A DNA stretch of 64,000 nt from Talinum fruticosum (Eukaryota > Streptophyta > Magnoliopsida > Caryophyllales > Talinaceae), in the NCBI GenBank assembly GCA_021018815.1, contig JAITYX010000048.1, forward strand, positions 992,001 through 1,056,000. Direction: 5' to 3'. The notes below the pieces were generated by a model. That model did not search any database and was not told where the DNA came from. It saw only the letters and a program-made list of their open reading frames with translations. Both the position numbers and the translations under genes were made by a program. Positions 40,426-50,574 of the stretch are shown here, in pieces (the stretch's first letter is position 1; each line of letters starts with the position of its first letter).

Positions 40426-40904
40426 TTAAGCTCTCTTGCATGGTCTCTAACCATTCAGGTTCATTTATGGCCTCTAACCATTCAGAGTTCATTTAGGGCC
40501 TCTAGTGCATTTCTGGGTTATGTTAATGATATGAATGCAGTGAATGCACATAGATTTTGCAAAAAGAGCGAGTTCTTACCCCACTCGTTAATGTCGGATA
40601 GAATGTTCTCGAGTGGGTGGCTCAAAGCATATTTGAATGCTCTACCTGTTCTCTAGTTCACCAAATTTGTTGATTGAACCGGCTGATCTTTAGTAGTCCG
40701 AGCTTGTTGAGTCTTCTCATTCACTTGTCCTTCAAGCATTCTGAGCTGACTCTTGAGCTTGTTCGATCCGAGTGACGAGTGTTCCGTGTTGCCTCATTCC
40801 GAGTTGCTTTCTTCGACTCTATCCGAGCTCGGCTTCAGCAAGATCATCTTCATCTCTACTCGAGTTTCGGATCCGAGAAGGTTGACTCACTTGTACTTCC
40901 ATGA

Positions 40905-42139
40905 TCTATCTCATCAAACACAACGTGGATACTTTTTTCCACTTTGTTAGTTCTTTTATTAAAGACACGATAAGCTTTATTGTGAGATGAGTAACCCGTA
41001 AATATACCTTCATCTCGACCTAGTATCAAACTTGGTTAGGCGATCCTTACCGTTATTGACAAAGCACTTACATCCAAAGGGTTTGAAGTATGAGATGTTA
41101 GGTTTCTTTCCCTTGTAAACCCCGTAGGGAGTTTTCTTCAAGATGGGTCCGATGAGGCATCCGTTCAGTATGTAGTTTGTCTGTGGTGATCGCCTTAGCC
41201 TGTAAATAGTAAGGTAGATCATTTTCAATCATCATTGTCGTTCCTATTTCTTCAAGAGTTCGATTCTTTCTGTCCACTACTCCATTTTGTTGAAGAGTTC
41301 TGGGTGCTGAGAAGTTGTGAGAGATATCATTCTTGTCACAAAACTCTGTAAATTCCGAGTAGTCGAACTCCTTTCCATGGTAAGTTCGAATTCTTCTAAT
41401 CCGAGTATGAGACTCCACTTGAATTCTCCTGCAGAGCTTATAGAACTCCTTGAAAGCTTCATTCTTGTTCTTAAGAAAACAAACCTAAGTAAATCAGTGA
41501 AAAATCATCAACAATCACAAGTACATATGATTTACCTCCGAGGCTTTTCACGGAGTTTTCACCACATAAATCCATATGAAGCAATTCACGCGCTTTGGAT
41601 GTGAAAATAGTTTTGAGAGGTTTGAAGGATGATCTCGACTTGTTTCTTTTTGTGTATGCTTCACAAATTTATCTTTCTTGAATGCACAGTTAGGTAAACC
41701 CCGACTCAACCATGAGATGCAAGCTTTTTGATAGTGTGCATTCCGATATGACCTAGTTTACGATGCCATGTCCAAGAATCATCATGCAATGATGCTTTTA
41801 AACAAGATAGATTCCGACTTGGATTAGAAAGAGGAATAGTATAGGTGTTACTCGACCTCTTACCCGAGAGCTTAGTCTCATTGGTAGCTGCATCGAAATG
41901 TAGCAATTGGTCCGAGTGAACCTTACCTCTTGACCTTTGTCACATAACCGAGAGATATTGAGCAGATTGTACTTTAATCCCTTGACAAGATAAACTGGAT
42001 CGACTAGGTTGTCTCCTTCACCGATCTTGCCAATCCCAACTATCTTGCCTTTACTATCATCTCCAAAAGTGACTTTGCCACCTTTAAAATCTTCTAACTC
42101 GAAAAGAGTCTTGAATCTCCCGACATGTGGCGTGAGCAT
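40905..42139 (-). pseudogene. Copia-2 pol remnant: protease region, GAG-pre-integrase, integrase
   Basis: 42139-41900 holds VYLVKGLKYNLLNISRLCDKG, the segment after the Copia protease. 41906-41706 is GAG-pre-integrase with DDSWTWHRKLGHIGMHTIKK. 41462-41098 is the integrase core with CDKNDISHNFSAPRTLQQNG and KNRTLEEI. 41228-41010 holds YFKPFGCKCFVNNG. Then FTGYSSHNKAYRVFNKRTNK follows to about 40905. The catalytic Asp expected in RSDHGxEF is Tyr here (RTYHGKEF), and there are several frameshifts. The missing RT/RNase H should have followed. Integrase inserts the cDNA; this one is dead. Confidence 0.8.
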
Positions 42140-42999
42140 CTACCGTCTAAGTACCAATGACCTTTTGTCCTTTTCTCGAGTTACTTACAAGTCGAAACAC
42201 ACTAACCTTTCTCATTTCCTCTAACGAACCCAGTAACTCCCTTTACTATGGTCCTTTTCCGAGGAAGAAGACTCTTAGGAACCCAGATTTGAATGACTTT
42301 GGGTTTGGTCCGATTCCGAGTCTTCTTTCTAGAGAACCGAGTTTGTGTCTCTTTCTTTCGAAAATCTTTTCTTTTGTAAACAGTGAAGAAGGTTTTCTCC
42401 TATAAACCGGTCCGGGCTCAGTCCTCATTTCATTCTTATGAATGGGACCTTGCTCAACCTTCCGAAACTTCACAGTTCTAGAATCCTTTTTGAAAAGATT
42501 AGAGTAAGAATTAGATTCCTCCTCTTCATTAAAACCAAGTCCTTTTTCCTAAAGGAGACACACTAAGAGCCTAAAAGCATGTCAAGGTTTTTCTCGGCTT
42601 TGAGTAAATTTCAAAACAAGCTCTTGAGACTCATTGAGCTTTCTTTTCGGATACTCATTTTCTTTTATGAGTGACTCGGACTTAGTCTCATTAGCCTGAG
42701 TACTAATCTTGAGTTCTTTCAGTGGTTAGTTTAGTTTTTCCAATTCATTTTTCAAACAATTGCTCTCGAAGTAAGAGACTCAAGTTGTTATTTGAACCGA
42801 GAAGAATCAAAATTGGAATTTTCTTCCAAAGTGTAAATATATCTAGCTAAATCAGCTTTGGAGAACTTGAGAAAGTATTCAATTACCTCCCGAGGATTAG
42901 TCTCCCCAGTGTCCGAGTTGTCGACATCCGACTCGATTCATCTTCCGAGTCCGTTAGTGCCATTAGACATTTTGAGTCATCGAATCATCTTCTTTTTCG

Positions 43000-43967
43000 G
43001 ATGAGTCATTATCGCTCCATGTGGCCATCATAGGCTTCTTTTTCTTTTTGTCCTTCTTTCTCTTTGGACGAGTCCTTGACTATGTTGTCTTTGCTGCCAC
43101 ATTCAAAAGAGCTAGAGTTTTTAGTTAAAGATAACTTTGAAGGGGAAGAATATTTACCTTTTTCTTCCCACTTCTTATGTTTCATCATTCTTTTGAAGCC
43201 TCGGGCAATGAGTGCCATCGATTCTCTTCCGAGTTTGAGGAGCTCGGACTTTCTCTTCGCTTTCGAGGCCTTCAGTGCAATGTTCTTTTTGGTGCCGACC
43301 TCGACATCCTCTTTTCCGGATGAATCTCATGGGTAAGCAACTTTCCAATCAGCTCGTCTGGCTTTAGTTGTGAGAGGTTTTGAACTTCCTCGATGGCTGT
43401 CACCTTGGGACCCCATCTCTTCTTTGATAAACTTCTCGAAATTTTCTGCACATTTCCTCATGAGAGATTTTTCTACCTAGAGATTTGAGATTGTTTGTAA
43501 TCTCAGTAAAGCGAATAAACATCCGAGTGATGTTTTCTTCCGGCTCTATCTTGAACAGCTCATATTTGTGAAGATATCGACTTATCTTCGCCTGTTTCAC
43601 TTGGCTTGTTCCTTCCTATGTGTTGACAAGAGTGTCCCACACATCTTTGGTTGTGTCACGGTCGACACTCGTTGTACTCTTCCGAGCTGATAGCACACAT
43701 CGGAATGTTCATTGCTTTGAAGTTCTTTCGAACTTCTTTGCTTCTTCATTGGTGTACTCAAATTTTTCTTTAGGCACAGATCTTGTTCCTTCCATCTTCA
43801 TTGGGATGTAGTTGCCTTCTTGGATGATGTTCTAGACATCTTCATCATTGTCCAAGCAGAAAACACTCCATCGGTTTCTTCCAATGCACGAAGTTTGACT
43901 CTTTAAACTTTGGTTGTCCGGTGGATGACCTTCCTTCATCGAACTCTCCAATGTTTTGAGCCATCCG
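43000..43967 (-). pseudogene. Copia-2 gag remnant (UBN2-type)
   Basis: The start at 43967 reads MAQNIGEFDEGRSSTGQPKF, then VHWKKPMECFLL. The UBN2 core at 43600-43400 contains KIEPEENITRMFIRFTEITN and LKSLGRKISHEEM. A Lys-rich tail at 43218-43009 (RGFKRMMKHKKWEEKGKYSS) leads toward where a zinc knuckle should be. Frameshifts near 43420 and 43300. The wording is that of Sirevirus gag. Confidence 0.7.
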
Positions 43968-44009
43968 ATCTTTAGACCTTTGGATTGTTAGATCCTTCTT
44001 GAAAGGCTA

Positions 44010-44021
44010 GACTCGATACCA
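44010..44021 (-). other. Copia-2 primer binding site
   Basis: Minus-strand TGGTATCGAGTC two bases after the 5' LTR; initiator Met-tRNA type. Confidence 0.75.
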
Positions 44022-44023
44022 AT

Positions 44024-45502
44024 TGAAGGTTTGCTCTTGGAGAGTCTAAGTCACCCTAGAGGGGGTGAATAGAGTGATGAGGAAATTTAAATAAACTTAG
44101 ACAATTTTTTCCAAGAAAGAAATCACTCGTTGAGTCCGAGTATAGATTGGTGTCGAAATGCAAACACTCGTAAATACATGGAAACCCTCCTGGAGCAAAA
44201 AACCACGATCGGTGCTAATCCAAGCACCAAGTCAAATCCACTATTTTGAATCCTCAAAATACAAAGGATCGACTCGTTAGAATTGCTCCCTTAAACAATT
44301 CCTTACAATGTTTTCCTAGACTCGAAGTTCCCTTATCCGATCTAGTACTTCCCGATTGAGATAACCTTTACAACCAGGGACAACCGAGCTGAGTTAACCC
44401 TTACAACTCGGTCAAGGGACCTTACTCGGAAAGTAAGAGAAGTATGTAACCGATTACAAGACTTTACAACTCGGAAAATATGAAGTGCGGACTTGGAGTT
44501 GTAAGTAGAAGATTGAGTAAATAATGTACTAAGAGAATTAGACAGATGTATTGATCAAAAAATGGTTTCAGTAATCTTCTAGACTTGTGAGTAGCTTCTA
44601 TTTATAGATGACCAAGCAAAGTATCCGTTGAGTCTGATTTCTAGGTCGAAGGCTTTACTAGTCGTTGGAAGGGTTTTTCCGAGTCACTCAAAAAGATCCG
44701 TTGGAGTGTAAACGTTGGGTAACGGCTATTTGCTCCAAAAGGTGTTCCAATCAACCGGTGTTGTCTCGAAAAGTAAGGTGGAAACCAGCGTTGAGCCTAG
44801 CGTTGGAGTTTTCCAGTTTGGAAACAAACAGACCCTCACATGATGTCCGAGTCCTGTCCGAATTGGCTAAAGCTGTCTGCTGGTGTTTAACGAGTTAGAA
44901 GCCGGTTGCTTTTGAGATTCAAAAGATAGATTAGCTTTGTTTGAATAACCTACAAAAGCAAACCACATTGGTTCTCAAAGTATAAAATACTTTGGTCCAA
45001 GGTTAGGCAAAGATATTAATTAAATTTGATTAATTAAGAGTGTAATTATCTTGGGCCTAGAGAAGTGGAATATTCCGAGTCCAATATCAAGTAGGTTCAA
45101 ACTCAGCTCATAATAACTCCTACAAAAATCAAGTTGAAGAGCAATCAACAGAGAAAATGAACTTGATCTATCAAATAATCATCCGAGAAATAAACCGACT
45201 TAGAAGACCGAATTAACACTGTAATTCGGTTTACTTTAGCAAGCACGATCAGTACTTAGAAAAAATGCGTTAAGAGAATTATTTGATGAGGCGATGGTTC
45301 CAAGTAGATTCCGAGTAGATCATAATACCTTAGTGGAGGAGATATAAAATAAGGTGTTATCCGAGTCGCTCATAACAGTGATGAAAACTTAGATATGAGT
45401 TTCTACGCAGTTCGTAATGACTTACAATTAAAACTTAAGAGAGATAGAAGTTTATACCTGAGTCTTTCATATAATATTTAGAGTTAAGATCCGAGTCTTC
45501 GA
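44024..45502 (-). repeat. Copia-2 5' LTR
   Basis: 1479 bp, partner of 38864-40336. A TATAAATA box is present on the minus strand near 44597. Confidence 0.85.
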
Positions 45503-47170
45503 GAACCGATAAGCCGAACCAAAAGCTGGACAAATAGAACCGATTTTTCAATTAACCAAATTTTCAATTAACCAAACCAGTTTAAAAATCTGGTTAAACT
45601 GGTTTATCCGATTCATTGTTTTGGTTCTCGATTTTCAAACCGGTAGTTAACCGACAGACTTGATAAAATTTTTTGATTTTTTTTTGAATTTGAAAGCTGA
45701 AAATGTGCATTGAATTTTATTTTACTTTTGTGGTTTGTAATGTTTCTTGGAAATTGCAATTTTGTACTGTTTGCAATAAACAATGTACTGGGCCTTGAGC
45801 TTGGTGAAATGGCTTAATGGACTAGTAAAAAATCATAATAGAAGATCTTATGCCTGATGTGCTTATTAGTCATTTGTTTCTTGGCAACCTGGAGTGAATA
45901 AGAAATGAAATTGGTTACTAGCATCAATGCATCATGTTATACTCTCATCAACTTATCCATTAGTTGAATTTATTTGTTTTTAAATTTATGCCTAGAATAT
46001 ATGTTTAGTTTACATATTTTTTTGCGAAATTTTACCTGTAAAAAAGTTAATAATAGAAGAAGATTTTCTATAAAAAATAATAAAAGAAGACAATAGATTT
46101 TTATTTTTCGGTTCGAATGAACCGAGAATCAAAGAGAACTGAAAAATCGGTTAACCAATTTATCCGTTATAGTTTCGGTTCGCATTATTGTGAAGCAATT
46201 AATTCAATTAACCGAACCGAAATGCTCCAAACCAAAAATCGAATCGACCGTGCTCACCCCTAATCAAACATTCATCTAATATGAGAACATCCACTCCTTA
46301 TTAAGATGATCTAACTTCAAACTCATACTTTCTACCAAAATAAGGGAAGTTAGTTTTCAAGCTTATTCCTTGAAGGAAAGGCAAGAGGAAGCAAAGAAAG
46401 ATGATGAGGGGTGGCTGGTGGCGGCTATCTTTAGCAGCTCTGGCGAAGGTAACGGCTGCGTGGCAGCGCGACAGTAGCTCGAATGAGCGGTTGTTCCGAC
46501 AGTCAGTAGGTGCAGGGATGGTAGACGAAAGTGATGGGCTGTGGAAGGGAGAGAGAAAAAGAGGAGTGTGGTTTATTTTAAGTGTTTTGATTTTATGACT
46601 AAAGTTTTCTCTCTCCTTTAGTTTTTATCAGCAGAAAATCAACCTTCTCTCCCATTAGGCCTTTGATAAGCTCCCTAAAAGCACATATATAGCTAAGCAT
46701 AAAATGTACCAAACATGGCCCTCTTTTTTTCTCTTCGTCTCTACTAATCTCATTACAATACATTTAAGAATGTATCAAACTTTAAATTAAATTTTCTTTT
46801 ATAAAATAAAATTATGCCACAAACAATTTATTTAGATTTCAAAACTCAATTAATTATCTCATCTTGTGGTTATAAATTTCTCAATTGAGTCAATACGTGC
46901 TCATACATTATTTTGTTTATTTAAATTTTATGAAATGAAATAAAATAGAAATGAAGGAAGGTGAAACACGATTTAAATCGCACGAGTTATATTTTAATAT
47001 ATATATAAATGCGCCACACATCGTTATTGTTATTTGAGTCCTGTAATGAAAGCAACATATATGCATGTATATGTGAATAATATAAGATGAAAATTTTCGA
47101 ATTGAAGTGTACATACTCATCATAATTATTTTATTTTTGTTTAACACATTTATTTAGAGTCGAGTTATCA

Positions 47171-47730
47171 CAAACCGCTTCAAATTTTATAGTTGTTTTG
47201 CCCTTAAACTCTCCAACATACTGACCCTTCAAAAAAGCTGAACAATTTTTCCACTCCCATTGCATGCAATGTAAACTTCCCATCATGCCCGGAAATCCAC
47301 ATCCATCCCCTATTTCAAGCAAACGTTTAATATTGTATGTGATTAGTCGTGTCAAATAGTAATCATCAAATATCACATTCACACCTTCTATAAAATTCAA
47401 AATGCACTCATATGTAGTGGATTCACCTATCCGCACATAGTTATCCACAACATCAGTGACAATTCCATAAGCCAACATGCAAATAGTGACAGTACACTTC
47501 TACAGGGGAGATAACCCAACTCTACAGGCACAATCATACCTCAAAGTAAAATATGGGTCATAATTGGTATGAGTCTCCACTACACGAAGGACTATGTGCT
47601 TTCTCATACAAAACTGGCGTCAAAATTGAGTGTCAGTTTACACTAGAGTGTCAGAGAAGTAGTCATTAAACAAGCGTTCGTGTCCTTCTTCATGACCCTT
47701 ACTAATTGTTATCCTTCGACGGTTAGACAT
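47171..47730 (-). pseudogene. PIF/Harbinger transposase, N-terminal and central part
   Basis: ATG at 47730 (MSNRRRITISKGHEEGHERL). The clear part (47478-47171) reads MLAYGIVTDVVDNYVRIGES and then GCGFPGMMGSLHCMQWEWKN. This is the DDE_Tnp_4 (HARBI1-like) pattern, but the usual catalytic Asp in GSIDCMHWEWKNCP is His. It ends ...TIKFEAV where LTR C was inserted; the following residues are at 35893 and leftwards. There is at least one stop near 47640. Dead transposase and the oldest layer of the nested stack. Confidence 0.8.
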
Positions 47731-48837
47731 TGGAGACCATTGTCTTCTTTATAACTCCCTAAGGATATTGAGTCTTTCATGATAAATATTGGAAATCAAT
47801 TGCTCAACCAATTCATCTTGTAGTACGAATTTGATGAGCTTAATGTATCTGATAGATTGGGAATTAATTGAACATGATAGGTTGGGATTAAAGAGCTTGA
47901 GGAGAATGTATTGTAATAATCATACATGGTTGAAGGATATATGTAGAGTTGTGATAACTTTGTTGAGATAGGTTGAAAAAATGTTGCTAGCAATAAAGGT
48001 AAATGGTGTATGTGTGTGTGCACGTACGAGTGCGTGTCAAAGCAATCACGTGAAGTGTCGTCCAAGTGAAAGACAATATTGCTAAAATTTAAATAAAAAA
48101 TTCCAAGGCTGTATGCATGTGTGTTTATATGGATAAAATATAGAAAGGACCCAGAGTTATGTTGTAAACTATTTTATAAACCCATTGTTTTCAAAAATTT
48201 TTAAAATCCCCGTCTTTTGAGGTAAACTATAAAAAGAACCCTCAATCGTTATTTTTGTTACCTTTAACTTTTTAAATTTTGTATTTGCTACCCCTAACTT
48301 TTTAACTTTTTCATGTTTATATATTATGTTAATTATATCATTAATGTTATATGCATTATTATTGGTTATATTATGTCTTAAAATTATTGAGAGAGTTGTT
48401 TTATCTAGTATGAGAGCAAGTTGCAATATTAATAATTATAGTTAGTTATAATTAATATTTTTAATTAGTATAAATAATGTTTGAATCATCATTTGCTTGT
48501 CATGTTCCGAAGCTTTCTCATATCGTGCACACCCCTGAAGGATCTATCTCTGTAACTCCGCAATTAAACTATAAAACTGCTATAGTTTGGAGTAAAAATT
48601 AAATTAGAGAATGTTAAGGTTGTGATTAAGGAAATAAAAAACAATTAACTATAATGCATTTGTCTTTAATTAACAAAGTTACACATAACACTAGTAAGAG
48701 TGATATAGGTAAGAGCGTACCTTTTTAACATCATTTCAAAATCCAAAAACAAAATCACATTTCCCTTGCAAGAATTAAAAATCCTAAAAATTAAAAAAAA
48801 GTCAATTGTTGAAGAAACCTCAGAAAAAAAGATGGAG
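47731..48837. other. PIF leader and AT-rich non-coding DNA
   Basis: 47996-48125 matches 58495-58620 (shared AAAGCAATCACGTGAAGTGT) and probably belongs to the 5' end of the PIF element. The rest is AT-rich with poly-T-like words (TTACCTTTAACTTTTT near 48260), and no gene was recognised. Confidence 0.4.
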
Positions 48838-49431
48838 TTTAGAGAGTATAACCTGGGCAAACATCAAAATATGTTTGATAATAAACAAGATCCACAAGTA
48901 TTAAATAAGATAATGAGTGTTATTGTTGATAAATAACAAATACCCAATATCTCTCGAAGAAACAACGAAATATCTCCATCTTAAAGAAAAAAATCTATCA
49001 ACAAATGAATTTGACAAAACTGAATAAAATTAATACCCGACTCTTAGAAGAAGTAAATAAAAGATTAAATAAGAAGTACAAAAGGTGGTAGAAAACAATG
49101 AGTTTAATGAGGTTGGAGAAGGGTTGAATGATGAAGATTTTGAGTCTAATTTAGCTAATAATGTAGTACCTAAACTTAAAAATTTTAGACAATCATATAG
49201 AAGAAATACAAATTTCTTAAGACAAAAGTATGTCCCAATTGGAAGGACAACAAATTTTTCTTTTGGGTTCATTCCAAAGAAAACAATTGCATCCGAAGAA
49301 ATTTGCCTCATTTCTACTAGCCAAACATGGATGGAACCCGTCATAGAGAAGAGATATTCGAACATTGAAAAGGAGGAATGAACAATGTCTTAAATCTGAA
49401 TACCACTTAGACTCGCGGAAAATTTTCGCAC

Positions 49432-50455
49432 TATAACACCTTAAATTTTTGGAGGAATTATTTATTTAAACCAAATACAATTTAGAAAGATTCATTACTA
49501 GAGTGTTATATTACGTGCCTAAACATACATGTAAGGCCTCTATTTTCAATAAAATGAAAAATAAACTATATAATTTATTAAAACAATTACTAAAATATGT
49601 TGGAGCCACACTTTTCATGCTAAATTTATAATATAACTAAATTAGTTCAACACTTATTCCAAATAGAAAATGAAACTAGGTGAGCATTCCGATAAACTAA
49701 TTGTCCCCATATATTCACACTTTACTCGAAAGCAATAAAATATTTAAAAAGTGAGAATGAAAACTCTCAACACAATGTACCCAATCATGGAAATAACAAT
49801 TCAGTAAATTTATTTTATTTCAAAACAAGATAAAAAAAATACTTAAACTTCGGATGGCCCAACACTCGAACGATGATTTCCTTTAAAAGGGATAATAAAT
49901 GATTGGTTAATAAGTGCACTTACAAAGGTGATTGCTCGAATAATGAACAATGAACAATAACCAATACGAGCATCCTTTGTCACCAAAACACTTTAAAACC
50001 ATTGCACTTATGACACACATTTTAATTAAAGACGGTAATTTCGATAAAGAGATTGATATGCACTATACGTTGCTATTTGCACTTGGAAAATGAGCTCTAG
50101 GTAGCTTTAATAAACTCTAAGAATGAAGAATTTTACTCAAGATAAGACTAGAGTGAAGAGTAGAAAAAGTAGAGATGAGAAGAGATAAGTGAGTATTTTG
50201 TTTAGCATTTTGGGGGTATTTATAAGGAGATTAGGTCTTGCAAATTTAATAGTTAAGGGTCTTCAAAGGTCTCTATTAAAGTGTCAATTAAACTATATGT
50301 ATTACGATACCATTAAAGTCTTACTTAAAGAATATTGACCTTTTACTTTTTTTCTCATGCATCTAGCCAAAATTACAACCAAAAGTATTTACCATGTGCT
50401 AAATTCTCAATTATCATGTCCAAAATTGCATTAATCACACTTTAGTGTTAGATAT

Positions 50456-50551
<96 letters not shown>

Positions 50552-50574
50552 CATGAAAAAATTGGGTTGTTACA
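49432..50574 (+). mobile_element. Solo LTR D (1.1 kb) in the viral insertion
   Basis: Starts TATAACACCTTAAATTTTTG and ends AATTGGGTTGTTACA. It has the family segment GTGAGAATGAAAACTCTCAA near 49752 and an AAT microsatellite near the 3' end (50459-50549). It separates two parts of the viral coat region. Flanking 5-mers (CGCAC, CCTTA) do not match, so the boundaries or history are uncertain. Confidence 0.55.
50459..50549 (+). repeat. AAT microsatellite
   Basis: About 30 AAT units in the 3' part of LTR D. Confidence 0.95.

Larger units (their letters stand above)
38864..45502 (-). mobile_element. Copia-2: Sirevirus-like LTR retrotransposon lacking RT/RNase H
   Basis: LTRs at 38864-40336 (3') and 44024-45502 (5'). 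Exact 5-bp target duplication GAACC at 38859-38863 and 45503-45507. Primer site TGGTATCGAGTC (minus, 44021-44010). Purine tract before the 3' LTR (minus AAAAGGGGGAAAT, near 40337-40350). Gag, protease-region, GAG-pre-integrase and integrase remnants are in the normal order, but the sequence passes from the end of integrase straight to the 3' LTR with no reverse transcriptase. Same family as Copia-1. Confidence 0.88.
38841..46261. mobile_element. Non-autonomous TIR element with 10-bp target duplication, hosting Copia-2
   Basis: Termini AGGGGTGAG (38841) and CTCACCCCT (ending 46261) are perfect inverted repeats. They are flanked by the exact 10-bp duplication AATCAAACAT (38831-38840 and 46262-46271). 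A 10-bp duplication suggests the Mutator superfamily. Without Copia-2 it is about 780 bp, rich in inverted CGGTT/AACCG words (for example AACCAAACCAGTTTAAAAAT near 45570). No ORF. Confidence 0.75.
35894..47170 (+). mobile_element. Solo LTR C, split by a TIR element carrying Copia-2
   Basis: Starts TGTAATGCCCCCAAACCG and ends GAGTCGAGTTATCA. It has the family segment GTGAGTTGAAACTCAGTACA (36301-36320), a GC-rich block (46395-46540) and the 3' motif AATTGAAGTGTACATACTC (47100). Flanks are CAACC (35888-35892) and CAAAC (47171-47175), a probable aged target duplication. Removing the nested element leaves about 3.8 kb, close to the size of LTR B'. It separates EAV and AS of a PIF transposase. Confidence 0.65.
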
